DNA of 64,000 nucleotides from Emergencia timonensis (GCF_900086585.1 NZ_FLKM01000009.1:744001-808000); one strand, 5' to 3'. Positions 35,618 to 45,797 are shown, counted from the stretch's first letter. A program made the numbers and translations. The notes: a model not told the origin generated them from the sequence alone.

Positions 35618-38600
35618 GATTGAAAAGACAGATTCGGGCGATATCTTTACCAATGCCATCAGCCTGGATCTGACCATGCCGGCAGTTGAGGGGAATGAAT
35701 CTGAAATGATCATGCCGCTCCTCGAAGAGGCAGTGGGTTTCACCCTCAATACATCCCAGACAGAGGGCGTCACCTGGTATGCGAAGGCTGGCGACGGCGA
35801 ATACCAGCAGATTACGCCGGGAGAATTGACCTACGTTCTAAATTTGAACAAGCAGCAGATTGCTGCGTCGGGTTTCCATATCAAAGCGGCAGCGGAAGAT
35901 CCAGCCCTTCTTGAAAATGTAGCCTGCACTATGCAATTTGCCGTCATGGAAAAAGAGACCTTTGAGGTATCCTCTGCCGAAGGTTACTGGCCTGAAAATG
36001 TCACAGCGCAGGACAAAATCAATTACAAGACCTACGTGCGCTGGGATATCCCGGAAGACGTGCCGGAAGGCCTCACCTACGAAGTCTACAGGAGCACCCT
36101 GAAAAACTTTGTTCCGGGCGAGACCACATTGGTTGCAGAAGACGTGACTGACGGCTATTGGTGCGACATCAATACCAACTACAGTATTTCCCTGTATTAC
36201 AAGGTCAGAGCTGTGGTGAAAGACAAAGAAGGTAACGTGGTCTCGGCCAGCAGTTACTCCGACACTGCAGAGAGCACGCCGATAGACCGCAATGAGTACA
36301 AGAAAGCCCTCGGTCATAAGGAGTACTGGGCTTATGCAGATATTGCAACGCCAGCCGGAAACGGCTATATCGAGAAGAGCCAGGGGAACTTCCTCTATGA
36401 ACAGACCGATGCGGAAATCCCCAATGAACAGCTGGACGTGGCTCTGACCAGGACCTATAATAGCATGGCAACCAGCAAATCCGGCTTCGGATACGGCTGG
36501 ACCCATAGCTACGATATCGAGCTGCTCAAGCTGGGTAAGGACAACAGTCTGGAAGACGGCATCCTGGTGCTCCGCGATGGAAGCGGAACCCTTCATCAGT
36601 TCAAAACAGATGGGGACACCTACATCTCCAGCCTGGGCAAACACGTGAATCTGAAAAAAGAAGACAAGACCCAGGCCATCGCCTTGAACAACCCTGACGC
36701 AGACGGTGGAAACCAGGTGACCACGGTCAATGTGACCAGCGCCTACACCATGACCACCAGGGACAGTCAGACCTTCTACTTTGATACCAGTGGAAAACTG
36801 GTCTGGATGGAGGAATCTAACGGAAACCTGCTCCTGTTCCATTACGATGAGAAGCGGGGACTTTTAGATAAGATCACCACAGGCAATAACATCTCCGTGG
36901 AGTTCACCTACAACGAGTCGGCAGGCGGAAGCGACGCTTTGACCATTCACGATATGACATTGCCTGACGGGCAGAAGATCGTTTACAACTATCAGAACTC
37001 CCTGCTGACCGGCGTGACAAAATACCCAGCAGGACAGGCCAGCGGCGGCATCACCTATTCCTATGGTTATAACGGCAGGAAGATGACGTCTCTGACAGAC
37101 GGAACAGGCAATGCCTACAGCATCCAGTACAGCGGCAGCGACGGAAAGATGGACAGATTCAACTATCCTGCGGCAGGAGGAACCGCTGAGAGCATCCGCA
37201 TGACACGGTCAGATGACTATACCCTAACGGAGAAACTGGCAGGCGGAGCGGTTGTGAAACAGGAAAAAGACGAGTTTGACGGCTCTGGCCAGTGCACCAG
37301 ACATACGGACATCCTTGGCGACCAGGAGCAGAGTACGACTTACGAATATATGGACAGCCTGCTAACCAAGGAAACCGAGACAGTGTCTTTTGGTACGCTG
37401 AACAAGGACGGAACGAACGGGGGCAGCGTGGTCATGAGCGAAAAGAAGAAAACGACCACCTATACCTATGACGATAAGGAACTTGTCATAGAGGAGCATG
37501 ACGAAGACACCGCGGTCAGCGATTTCTTCTACGCCCATGACGGGGAGTGGACGGAATACCAACCATCTAGTTATACAGAGACCACGGAAGACGGCGTTAA
37601 GACAGCGGACGAGGTCTACCAGTACGACCAGTACGGCAATATGACAAGGCTTGTGGATAACGTGGCAGGAACCTTTACCAATTACACCTATTATACCGAG
37701 GCATCTGATACGGCGAAGGGTGCGCTGAAGAGCGAGGCGGAGTACCTGATAGAAGACGGTACCTGCATCTCTTCCACCGATATCGACATTCAGATGCTTG
37801 CAGGCGGTCAGAAGAAGGAAACCACGACGACGGTCTCGGGAGAGAATAAGACGGTGACCGAGGTTACCTATGACGTCATGGGAAGAGAACTGTCCTCTGT
37901 GACCTATACCTACACAGCCTTTGGCACAAGCAGCCAGAAAATCAGTAAAGAAGCGAAGACCTTTACTTATGACGGATTTGGACGTATGACCGGAATCACG
38001 ACTACCACGTCAAAGGTGAATGGCTCTCTTGCAGATATCGAAGGAACAGTCAATACGACCACGGAGTCTAAGACCTATGATGGAAACGGCACACTGCTCA
38101 GCGAGACCGGTACAGACGGCATCACATCAAGCTACCAGTATGACGCTATGAACCGTGTGACAAGAACGGCAAAGAGTGGCGAAGGGCTGACCCAGGTGAG
38201 CCAGAACACTTACAGCTACGGTGATGTCAGCGTCAATGAGGGCAAAGACAGTAAGAAGAACTATCAGAATGCCCTTACAACGACGGAAACGGTGGACGGC
38301 CTTGTTATGAACGTCACTTACCAGGACGGCCTGGGAAGGACGGTCCGCCAGGAAGCAGACGGCGTCGTCACGGATTATTCCTACGACCTTTCCGGGAATC
38401 AGCTGACCTCCTACACCAAGACAGGCGAGAATACCGGACTTCTGGCGCTCCATGTCCTGGACGAAAACGGCAACGAGACGGCTACCCTGCAGAACCCGGT
38501 ATGGGACAGCGCATCGGGAAGCTACATCCTCGGCGCAGACACCATCTGCGAAACCGCGGGCTATGACAAAGCGGGCAACCTGACATCTCAGACTGATGGA

Positions 38601-40973
38601 GAAGGCAATACCACTTTGTTTACCTACGATGAACAGAGCAGGATCACTGGTGTGAAGCTGACTGGCAAGGGAGGCGAATCCAACCAGACCACCTATGCCT
38701 ACAGAGAGGCAGGGGAGGACGGACTGTACCGCTCCTCTGTGACGAGGACCAGTGCAAACGGCGCAGTAAGCACGGAAACCGCAGACGCTGACGGCAACGT
38801 TCTTCTGACGAGAGACGAGGGATCTGGCGCGGCAGCCATTGAAACCACGGCTTCTTATGACGCTTTTGGTAACGTCCTTGAAAGCCGCCAGTCCAGCGGC
38901 AGGAAGACTAGGTACACCTATGACGCAAAAGACAGGGTCAGCGAAAAGACCCAGTATGCGGCGGACGGCACTGCCAAATACAAGACAGTGTATACCTATT
39001 ACGCCGACGATCAGGTGAAGGAGATGTACGACTACAAGGTCAGCGGCAGCAGCCAGACCCTGTACCACTACGTCTACAACACCTATGACGGGCTGAAACG
39101 ACTGAAATCCACTGCGGAAGTCAGCGGTAGCAGTATCCCGTCTGATTTATCACCGTATACCATCACCTACTCCTACGACCTGAAGGATCGCATCACCGCT
39201 GTCAATTACGGCAGTGCGTCCGGCAGCGAGGTGGACGCACTGGTCTACAACTACAGCGGAAGCAGGCTCAGCGATATCCGCGTGAAGATTGGCGGGAGCA
39301 CATATCTTGCCAAAGCCTATACGTATAATGTTGACGGCAGCGTGGAAACGGTGAAGGACTACTACAACTTCAGAAGCGGCGACACCACCAGCCATGCGCT
39401 GCTGACCTACGGCTATGATGTCTTCGGACGTGTCTCTGCCATGGATTATGCCAAGGACGGCACGACCTTTGAAAAGCACGGCTACAGCTATAACAAGAAC
39501 AGCAGCATCACCAAGGAACGCAATGTCAACGCCCTTGCAGGCACCGACGAGGTCAGGGAGTATTCCTATGACTACAGGAACCAGCTGGCGTCTTCTACGG
39601 TGAAAAACGTCATCACCGAGACGGTCACAGTGGAAGGGGAAGCGGACGAGGACGGGAATCCGACATACACCACCCAGACGGTGACCAGGGAGGAGGCGAA
39701 GCTGCAGACCGCCTATGCCTATGATGCGGCAGGAAACCGGACAAAGAAGACGGAGAACGGCAAAGCCACCACCTACACCTACAACGGGCTGAACCAGCTG
39801 ACGGGTGAAAGCGGAACAGGCACCAGCCTGTCCTACACCTATGACGCAGACGGCAACCAGACCAAGGTGACCGGCACGATAGGCGGAAGCAGCGTGAACA
39901 AGAGTTACACCTATACGCCGGAGAACATGCTGGAGACCTACACGGAAGGCTCCAAGACCCAGAGCAGCCTCTACAGCGGGGACGGCCAGCGCGTGCAGAA
40001 GAAGGATGGCAGCGATGTCACAAATTACTTCTACCAGCTGGGCAGCGTGCTGTACACCGATGACGGAAGCGGCAGTCTGAAATCCTTCAACCTGCTCAAC
40101 GGGGCGGACGCTTTTGGAACTGAACGGAAGGTCGGAAGCAGCCATGACTACTACCTGTATACGGAAGATGCAAAGGGAAGCACAGTAAATGTGCTGGACA
40201 ATACAGGCTCCAGGGTGGTATCATATCTGTATGACGACTTCGGCGATGTGACCGAGAGCAAAGCCACAGGCTACAGCGGTTTTGAGAACGAACTGCAGTA
40301 CACCGGCGCGGTCCATGACGAGCTGACAGGACTGCTGTATCTCAACGCCAGATACTACGAGCCAAGGACCGGAAGGTTCATCACCAGGGACAGCTACAGA
40401 GGTGAGAGGGAGAATGCAGATACGTGGCATCTGTATGCGTATTGTGCAAATAACCCGATCAACTATGTGGATCCGAGCAGGCACTATGCACAGGCTGTTT
40501 ATATGGGTTATAAGACTTATAGGGTTGCGAAAAGTGTAGCAGCAGTCGGAGCTTTTATAACAAGCCCTGCGGGAACCTTGCTGGTAATAACCGCAGTGCT
40601 GGGCGTGGTAGTCTATCACGGAGCTAAGTATTACAAGGCGAAGGCAGAAAAGGCGAAAAGCAAAGGAAAGGCAAAAAAACAGTTCAGCAAATCAAAAGCC
40701 TCCTCAAAAGCCTCTAAAAATACGGCCCAAAAAGCCCGGGAAATTGAATTTATCAGGAGAAAAATCCCAAATGATTTGTTAAAACCGGATGGAAGAGTAG
40801 ATCTGAGTAAGTTTAAAACGAGGTTACCTGGAAATCAAGGATACAAAGGACCTAAAGGTTGGAGAATCAAAAAAGATTTTGACGGACATGGTGGATCAGC
40901 TTGGAAGTTATTTAACAAAGCGATGGATCGTATCGCTTCAGTAAGAAATAATGGTAGTATAAGGGGAGAATAG
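35616..40973 (+). CDS. Rhs/YD-repeat polymorphic toxin, probably truncated at the N-terminus
   Basis: At least 1785 codons. It has no signal peptide. A fibronectin-III-like segment lies at about 110-215 and a DUF6531-like entry at about 235-320 (LDVALTRTYNSMATSKSGFG). Many YD repeats (TYDDK, SYDLSGN, TYDAAGNRTK) run to about 1500. The RHS core (about 1500-1620) ends YYEPRTGRFITRDSYRGE and NNPINYVDPS. The variable tip (1621-1785) has a hydrophobic helix, a Lys-rich linker and a small domain with GNQGYKGPKGW and GHGGSAWKLF, which looks like a nuclease-type toxin but is not named with confidence. TTG 35616 sits in the previous terminator's T run without a Shine-Dalgarno, so the real 5' end is probably lost. 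Confidence 0.85.
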   Translation: MIEKTDSGDIFTNAISLDLTMPAVEGNESEMIMPLLEEAVGFTLNTSQTEGVTWYAKAGDGEYQQITPGELTYVLNLNKQQIAASGFHIKAAAEDPALLENVACTMQFAVMEKETFEVSSAEGYWPENVTAQDKINYKTYVRWDIPEDVPEGLTYEVYRSTLKNFVPGETTLVAEDVTDGYWCDINTNYSISLYYKVRAVVKDKEGNVVSASSYSDTAESTPIDRNEYKKALGHKEYWAYADIATPAGNGYIEKSQGNFLYEQTDAEIPNEQLDVALTRTYNSMATSKSGFGYGWTHSYDIELLKLGKDNSLEDGILVLRDGSGTLHQFKTDGDTYISSLGKHVNLKKEDKTQAIALNNPDADGGNQVTTVNVTSAYTMTTRDSQTFYFDTSGKLVWMEESNGNLLLFHYDEKRGLLDKITTGNNISVEFTYNESAGGSDALTIHDMTLPDGQKIVYNYQNSLLTGVTKYPAGQASGGITYSYGYNGRKMTSLTDGTGNAYSIQYSGSDGKMDRFNYPAAGGTAESIRMTRSDDYTLTEKLAGGAVVKQEKDEFDGSGQCTRHTDILGDQEQSTTYEYMDSLLTKETETVSFGTLNKDGTNGGSVVMSEKKKTTTYTYDDKELVIEEHDEDTAVSDFFYAHDGEWTEYQPSSYTETTEDGVKTADEVYQYDQYGNMTRLVDNVAGTFTNYTYYTEASDTAKGALKSEAEYLIEDGTCISSTDIDIQMLAGGQKKETTTTVSGENKTVTEVTYDVMGRELSSVTYTYTAFGTSSQKISKEAKTFTYDGFGRMTGITTTTSKVNGSLADIEGTVNTTTESKTYDGNGTLLSETGTDGITSSYQYDAMNRVTRTAKSGEGLTQVSQNTYSYGDVSVNEGKDSKKNYQNALTTTETVDGLVMNVTYQDGLGRTVRQEADGVVTDYSYDLSGNQLTSYTKTGENTGLLALHVLDENGNETATLQNPVWDSASGSYILGADTICETAGYDKAGNLTSQTDGEGNTTLFTYDEQSRITGVKLTGKGGESNQTTYAYREAGEDGLYRSSVTRTSANGAVSTETADADGNVLLTRDEGSGAAAIETTASYDAFGNVLESRQSSGRKTRYTYDAKDRVSEKTQYAADGTAKYKTVYTYYADDQVKEMYDYKVSGSSQTLYHYVYNTYDGLKRLKSTAEVSGSSIPSDLSPYTITYSYDLKDRITAVNYGSASGSEVDALVYNYSGSRLSDIRVKIGGSTYLAKAYTYNVDGSVETVKDYYNFRSGDTTSHALLTYGYDVFGRVSAMDYAKDGTTFEKHGYSYNKNSSITKERNVNALAGTDEVREYSYDYRNQLASSTVKNVITETVTVEGEADEDGNPTYTTQTVTREEAKLQTAYAYDAAGNRTKKTENGKATTYTYNGLNQLTGESGTGTSLSYTYDADGNQTKVTGTIGGSSVNKSYTYTPENMLETYTEGSKTQSSLYSGDGQRVQKKDGSDVTNYFYQLGSVLYTDDGSGSLKSFNLLNGADAFGTERKVGSSHDYYLYTEDAKGSTVNVLDNTGSRVVSYLYDDFGDVTESKATGYSGFENELQYTGAVHDELTGLLYLNARYYEPRTGRFITRDSYRGERENADTWHLYAYCANNPINYVDPSRHYAQAVYMGYKTYRVAKSVAAVGAFITSPAGTLLVITAVLGVVVYHGAKYYKAKAEKAKSKGKAKKQFSKSKASSKASKNTAQKAREIEFIRRKIPNDLLKPDGRVDLSKFKTRLPGNQGYKGPKGWRIKKDFDGHGGSAWKLFNKAMDRIASVRNNGSIRGE

Positions 40974-41512
40974 TGAATAATATTATATTTGATATATTCG
41001 ACAAGGCGAATATAGAAAAATTACACGATGTATTAGAAACTGAGACAGAAAGAGTCACACGATTCTGCCTTCTGTACCAGGGGGAAGACATTTTTTTTCA
41101 GCGCTGCCGTAATAGAACGGTAAGATTGGGCACCTACATGTACTACGAGCGTAAGATGCTTGAGTTATGTAAAATATTACACTCTACGAATGGAGGTACT
41201 GAAGTAATGGTTGTTCAGGGCAGCAATAGCGATGATCCTGTAGATAACCCTTATGCAAGACTGACAATGAAGCTGGAAGACCGTAAGTTGATCCGAAGCA
41301 TCTGCTGGAAATGCGTAATCATCGAAGAACTGCCTTGCCTATTAAAGCTGGCAAGATGTGGATGCAGATGTGTAGGAACCTCTTACATTTACTTCCCAGG
41401 AGTGGATATCGTTTTGCTTATCGATGAATTGGGAGGAATAATCTTTGGCGACAAAAAGATTGCCAGAGAGCTATTAGAACAATTGAATGTTCCCTACGAA
41501 ATTAATTCGTGA
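40973..41512 (+). CDS. Candidate immunity protein for the first Rhs tip
   Basis: The 179-residue protein is cytoplasmic, with no signal or membrane helix. Its GTG start overlaps the TAG stop of the rhs gene by one base, the usual toxin-immunity coupling. It contains several Cys (ICWKCV; ARCGCRCVG) and a hydrophobic C-terminal part (FPGVDIVLLIDELGGIIFGD). I recognise no family. Its immunity role is inferred from position. A cytosolic immunity protein would fit a toxin acting inside cells. Confidence 0.6.
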   Translation: MNNIIFDIFDKANIEKLHDVLETETERVTRFCLLYQGEDIFFQRCRNRTVRLGTYMYYERKMLELCKILHSTNGGTEVMVVQGSNSDDPVDNPYARLTMKLEDRKLIRSICWKCVIIEELPCLLKLARCGCRCVGTSYIYFPGVDIVLLIDELGGIIFGDKKIARELLEQLNVPYEINS

Positions 41513-41535
41513 GAAGGGATGTAAGTTGATATATG

Positions 41536-41566
41536 GGGTAGGCTAAATGCCTACCCTGTATTTTTT
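41536..41566 (+). terminator. Intrinsic terminator after the first toxin-immunity pair
   Basis: GGGTAGGC (41536-41543) pairs with GCCTACCC (41549-41556) and is followed by TTTTTT. Confidence 0.9.
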
Positions 41567-41602
41567 GTAAGCCCGATATGGACGCAATCAAATGAGTTAT
41601 CG

Positions 41603-42511
41603 TTGGAGAACATGCTAGATAGGAATCCACGACTCCGACTGGGCAGCGTGCTGTATACCGACGACGGAAGCGGCAATCTGAAATCCTTCAACCTGCTCAA
41701 CGGTTCTGATACTTTTAGAACTGAATGCGAGGCCAGGAGCAGCTATGACTACTACCTGTATACGGAAGATGCAAAGGGAAGCACGGTAACTGTGCTGGAC
41801 AATGCAGGCTCCAGGGTGGTATCATATCTGTATGACGACTTCGGGGACGTGACCGAGAGCAAAGCCACAGGCTACAGAGGCTTTGAGAACGAACTGCAGT
41901 ACACCGGAGCGGTCCATGACGAGATGACTGGACTGCTATACCTCAACGCAAGATATTACGAGCCAAGGACCGGAAGGTTCATCACCAGGGACAGCTACAG
42001 AGGCGAGAGGGAGAACGCAGATACGTGGCATCTGTATGCGTACTGCGCCAATAACCCGATCAACTACGTGGATCCGACAGGGCATAGGAAGAGAACAATT
42101 AAAACATGGATTTCTACTCTGGCAATTGATGGTATATTAACTATATTTGCCGGGTGGTGGAAATGGTCGTATGATTTAGTTGGTAAATCAATAAAGAAGG
42201 CTTTTAATAAATTTGGTAGAAAAACTGCTTCACAAAAGTTGTTAGGAGCAATTCCGAAAGTAAGAGGTGCGTATAGCAGGTTTTATACGAAAATCAGGAA
42301 AGCCATTTGGAGAGCTACCGGATATACGATTAGAATCGGCTCTTCTGCGGCAATTACAAACGGATTAACACGATTAGTGAAAATTTTTAAATCTGCAAGG
42401 GCAGATACTGTGGTATATATAGTAACCAGCTTAACTAGTTTAGGCGGTGCGATTTCTCTTGCTTTGGATTATGTCAGTGATAGAAAGGTGGATGGTAATA
42501 TAACACTATGA
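41603..42511 (+). CDS. Displaced Rhs C-terminal cassette with a membrane-seeking tip
   Basis: The 302-codon frame starts with GGAGAACATGCT, matching the first rhs gene near 39921. It then jumps to the RHS core (from LGSVLYTDDGSGNLKSFNLL), which is nearly identical to the first gene to NNPINYVDPTGH at about residue 158. After that the tip differs fully. It has two hydrophobic stretches (TLAIDGILTIFAGWW; YIVTSLTSLGGAISLALDY) and basic helices, which suggests a membrane-active toxin. No promoter or good Shine-Dalgarno is obvious. It may be an orphan tip activated by recombination into the long gene. Confidence 0.75.
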   Translation: MENMLDRNPRLRLGSVLYTDDGSGNLKSFNLLNGSDTFRTECEARSSYDYYLYTEDAKGSTVTVLDNAGSRVVSYLYDDFGDVTESKATGYRGFENELQYTGAVHDEMTGLLYLNARYYEPRTGRFITRDSYRGERENADTWHLYAYCANNPINYVDPTGHRKRTIKTWISTLAIDGILTIFAGWWKWSYDLVGKSIKKAFNKFGRKTASQKLLGAIPKVRGAYSRFYTKIRKAIWRATGYTIRIGSSAAITNGLTRLVKIFKSARADTVVYIVTSLTSLGGAISLALDYVSDRKVDGNITL

Positions 42512-43290
42512 GTAATATGAATCACAAGTTAAGAAAACAGGCAAGGCAGAACAGTATGAGAGAAAATCAAAAAGAGTGGAAGAATAAAGAAAAATTCAGA
42601 TGGTTTAAAATCAAGCTAGTTACAATAAATATATTTGTTGCCTTGATTTTCTGGCTTTGCAGGAATTTGTCAGCAATTTCGACGGGAGTCATCACTTTAT
42701 ATGAGATAATACTGATTGTAATAAGTGTTATCTCATTGAACCAAAAAACGAGGCTTCGAAAATATGTCGGATGGTGGAACTTTATTGTCCCATTCTGTAT
42801 GGGGCTGCTATGGAATGATTATTCGTTTTATAACGATAGAGAAAATCTGTTTTCCTTTGGAAAACCGGCGCTGATTATACTGGCAGTCTCTGCATGCATC
42901 GGTGTGCTGATAGTATTTATGATAAAGAATATGCGTAGTTCGCAAAAGGGAAATGCTTTAATCTTGCCCATTATTATGATGATTATTACATTAAGTGTCT
43001 CAGGCCAAATCATTAATCTGAATGCTGTTTTGGGAGCAGAAAAAATCAGTACAGAATCTTATGTAATTACGGATAAGTATGAAGAGAGTTTTAATACTCC
43101 TTTTACTCGCTATTATCTAAATGCAAGGAAGGATGAGAGCCATAGTATAAACGTAAAAGTGAAAAAAACGAACTATAAAAAAGCTGCAGTGGGAAGCACA
43201 TTGATGATTCCTGTATATAAAGGATTTTTTGGAATTGAGTATTTAGAAGACATTTCATTGATTGTAAATAAACAGATTGATGATATGTAA
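42508..43290 (+). CDS. Multi-helix membrane protein, candidate immunity for the second Rhs tip
   Basis: The 260-residue protein has about five transmembrane helices (near 35-52, 58-75, 88-105, 120-138 and 148-165). A C-terminal domain of about 90 residues lies outside. Its ATG overlaps the preceding tip's stop by 4 bases. A polytopic membrane immunity partner fits a tip that attacks membranes, as with pore-forming colicins. The family is not recognised. Confidence 0.6.
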   Translation: MSNMNHKLRKQARQNSMRENQKEWKNKEKFRWFKIKLVTINIFVALIFWLCRNLSAISTGVITLYEIILIVISVISLNQKTRLRKYVGWWNFIVPFCMGLLWNDYSFYNDRENLFSFGKPALIILAVSACIGVLIVFMIKNMRSSQKGNALILPIIMMIITLSVSGQIINLNAVLGAEKISTESYVITDKYEESFNTPFTRYYLNARKDESHSINVKVKKTNYKKAAVGSTLMIPVYKGFFGIEYLEDISLIVNKQIDDM

Positions 43291-43330
43291 ACTTACAGGA
43301 CTTTGAATTATCGTATGAATACCGAATTAA

Positions 43331-43447
43331 AAGATTCTACAAACTCTCAAGAGTTTGATACTTTGGAATCTTTTGCAAGTTCAAGTCTTTAAAAAAGTAC
43401 AGGATTCATTCTAGTCTATAGTCTAGGAGTGAATTCTGTACTTTTTT
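43331..43447 (+). terminator. Two successive hairpins between Rhs cassettes 2 and 3
   Basis: AAAAGATTC/GAATCTTTT (about 43333-43376) encloses AAACTCTCAAGAGTTT. Next, AAAAAGTACAGGATTCA and TGAATTCTGTACTTTTTT (43390-43447) form a long stem ending in a T run. Confidence 0.7.
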
Positions 43448-43464
43448 GCTGAAATAATATAGGC

Positions 43465-44718
43465 GACAAAGTTGTCTCTGCCATGGACTATGCCAAGAAT
43501 GGAACGACCTTTGAAAAGCACGGCTACAGCTACAACATAAATGGCAGCATCACCAAGGAACGTAAGGCCAACTCCCTTGCAGGCACCGACGAGGTCAAGG
43601 AGTATTCCTATGACTACAGGAACCAGCTGGCTGCATCCACGGTGAAAAACGTCATTACCGAGACGATCACAGTGGAAGGGGAGGCGGATGAGGACGGAAA
43701 CCCAGGCCTCACCACCCAGACCGTGGCTGGAAGCAGCCATGACTATTACCTGTATATAGAAGATGCAAAAGGAAGCACGGTAAATGTGCTGGACAGCGCA
43801 GGTTTCAGGGTGGTATCATATCTGTATGACGACTTCGGCGATGTGACGGAAAGCAAGGCCACAGGCTACAGCGGCTTCGAGAACGAACAGCAGGGCGCTG
43901 GCAGTCCAAGATGAATTGACCGGATAGTTCTACCTCAACGCTAGATACTATATTAGCCCGTCCAACGAGCTATACGAGTTGCAGACGAACTTATGCAAGA
44001 AACGCCCAAATCTTTGATTTGGCTGCGTTTTACTGCCGAGCCGAGGACAGGAAGGTTTATCACCAGGGACAGCTACAGAGGCGAGAGGGAGAATGCAGAT
44101 ACGTGGCATCTGTATGGGTACTGTATGAATAATCCAATCAACCGAATAGACCCAAGCGGGCATGATGCAATTGTACTAAAGTCGAACTTTTTGACAAGAG
44201 CAATCGGACACATGGCTGTATTAATTAAAAAAGGAAGTAACTGGAGATATTTTTCCTGGGGACAGAGGGGTTATAAAAGCCCTCATCTTGGCGAAATGGC
44301 CAATCAAGGGAAATTTATATCTGTAAAAGGAAAGCAAGTTTATACGGATATAAATAAGCTGTTTGGGAGAAATAGCAGTTCTACCAAATATCGAAAGTAT
44401 CTCTATATTAAAGGAAATTTCTCTGGCAGTTCAAAATACATTGACCAAGTAAAAGCTGGACGTTCATATAGAGACTATGGATTTACGTCACACAATTGTT
44501 CATGGATGGCGCTTGAAGTACTTAAACACGGAAATCTATCCGCTTCGAAAGAGAGCAGAATAGAAAAGATGCAGTATGAGTATGTGTGGGTGCCATATAA
44601 GAAAAAATATGTCAGAAAGGTTAAGACCGTAATACCAAGCACAGCATTTGAGAATTTGAAAAGTATCTTCAATGTAAAAACACGGTCGGTAATAGGGCGT
44701 AAAGGGAGCAGACGATGA
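43465..44718 (+). pseudogene. Third Rhs C-terminal cassette, deleted, frameshifted and interrupted
   Basis: RHS sequence matching the first gene from 39430 starts near 43470. It lacks the part between TTQTV and GSSHDYYLY, loses frame near 43900, and is interrupted by an 86-base insertion (43951-44036) after AGATACTA. The insertion gives an in-frame ATG (43993) joined to EPRTGRFITRDSYRGE and a new tip of about 185 residues. The tip has GHMAVLIKKG, WRYFSWG and HNCSWMALEVL, which could be a Cys/His hydrolase pair (inference). The tip itself is intact and could be made from 43993. Confidence 0.75.
43951..44036 (+). repeat. Small hairpin element (family C) inserted in the third rhs cassette
   Basis: The rhs sequence reads AGATACTA before and CGAGCC after; the 86 bases between are absent from the other two copies. 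The part 43993-44036 includes the hairpin CCAAATCTTTGATTTGG. It matches 52551-52593 in reverse orientation at all but a few positions. Confidence 0.7.
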
Positions 44719-45797
44719 AAGTAACAAAGCTGATTCTGAAAATCATTATAGGATTAGTCATCTTGCAGATGATCTATCTGCTGTTGGCGGAAAAGCTGCC
44801 CAAAGATATATCTTTGGGAGAAACAAGAGAAATAGGCCGTATGGGAGACCACGCACAGGGCAATTATGTCCTGTATACGAATCGCAACACCATCCTGAGC
44901 GCACCATTTGTTTTTGGAGCAAGGCTGTATCTTTATGATATCGAAAAAGATAAGAGCTATTTAATCAAGAACCAGAAGCTGCCATTCCAGGACTGGGATA
45001 TGAAAATGTGTTTTGTAGGGGGACAGATTCTTGCTTACGGGGGGGCTGGCATGGGTGGTCCTCCCCCGGATATCCGCCTCCTTTCACTGAATGGAAAAGA
45101 GCAGGAGTTACAGCTTGATGTGTCAGCGTACGGTGTTCTGTTATCAAAGAGCAAAGTGTATTATGCAGAAAGAGAACGTGATTCGGCAGGGAAATGGCAT
45201 ATGAATGCAGGGAGGATGGACATTAAAACAGGTGAGAAGGAGATTCTCCTGCAAAGAGGTGAGTATGCCTTTGAGTCATTCTATATCTATGGAAATAATT
45301 TGCTTGCTATAGACAAAAATGAAAATAAACTGATCGTCAAAAACCTTTCGACGGGAAAAGAATCAGAGGATGAATTCTATGAAGGTCTTTATCCCGTGCA
45401 GATTCTAGAAAAAACGAACCAGACTGTGATCATTATCGGTTTAGATGAAAAGGAGGTATGGAAGGCGGTCGAATATAACCTTGAAAGCAAACAGGGAAGA
45501 GAAATTACAACATTGAGATCCGGACGGGATGATATATATTATCTCTGGGATAACAGCACTTACAAAGACGGCTGCCTGTATTGCAATGATGTTAACGACA
45601 ATCTAGTGAGAGTGGATGTGGATACAGGCAAGAGGAAGATTATAGTAGAAGCCAGCCAGATTGGCGGGGATATGAGCGATTGCGTTGTGAGTTATTGCAC
45701 TGATTACATCGCCATAGAAGCGTACTATGAACATATCAAGAAGCTTTTAATCTTTGATTACGATGGAAAGCTGGTAAAGAAGATGGGTTTACTATAA
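44715..45797 (+). CDS. Membrane-anchored beta-propeller-like protein, candidate immunity for the third Rhs tip
   Basis: The 360-residue protein has an N-terminal transmembrane anchor (about 5-24) and a long extracellular part made of repeated beta-strand blades (YNLESKQGREITTL, DNLVRVDVDTGKRKII and alike), as in DUF5050-type propellers. The ATG overlaps the tip's stop by 4 bases. If it is an immunity protein, the third toxin acts on the outer face of the membrane or the cell wall. This is inference from position and topology. Confidence 0.55.
   Translation: MKVTKLILKIIIGLVILQMIYLLLAEKLPKDISLGETREIGRMGDHAQGNYVLYTNRNTILSAPFVFGARLYLYDIEKDKSYLIKNQKLPFQDWDMKMCFVGGQILAYGGAGMGGPPPDIRLLSLNGKEQELQLDVSAYGVLLSKSKVYYAERERDSAGKWHMNAGRMDIKTGEKEILLQRGEYAFESFYIYGNNLLAIDKNENKLIVKNLSTGKESEDEFYEGLYPVQILEKTNQTVIIIGLDEKEVWKAVEYNLESKQGREITTLRSGRDDIYYLWDNSTYKDGCLYCNDVNDNLVRVDVDTGKRKIIVEASQIGGDMSDCVVSYCTDYIAIEAYYEHIKKLLIFDYDGKLVKKMGLL

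Noticed and set aside
38127..40145. Long minus-strand open frames (313 and 331 codons) inside the rhs gene
   Set aside because: They mirror the biased codon use of the YD repeats, have no Shine-Dalgarno, and their translations show Val/Ala-rich low-complexity sequence with no family resemblance.
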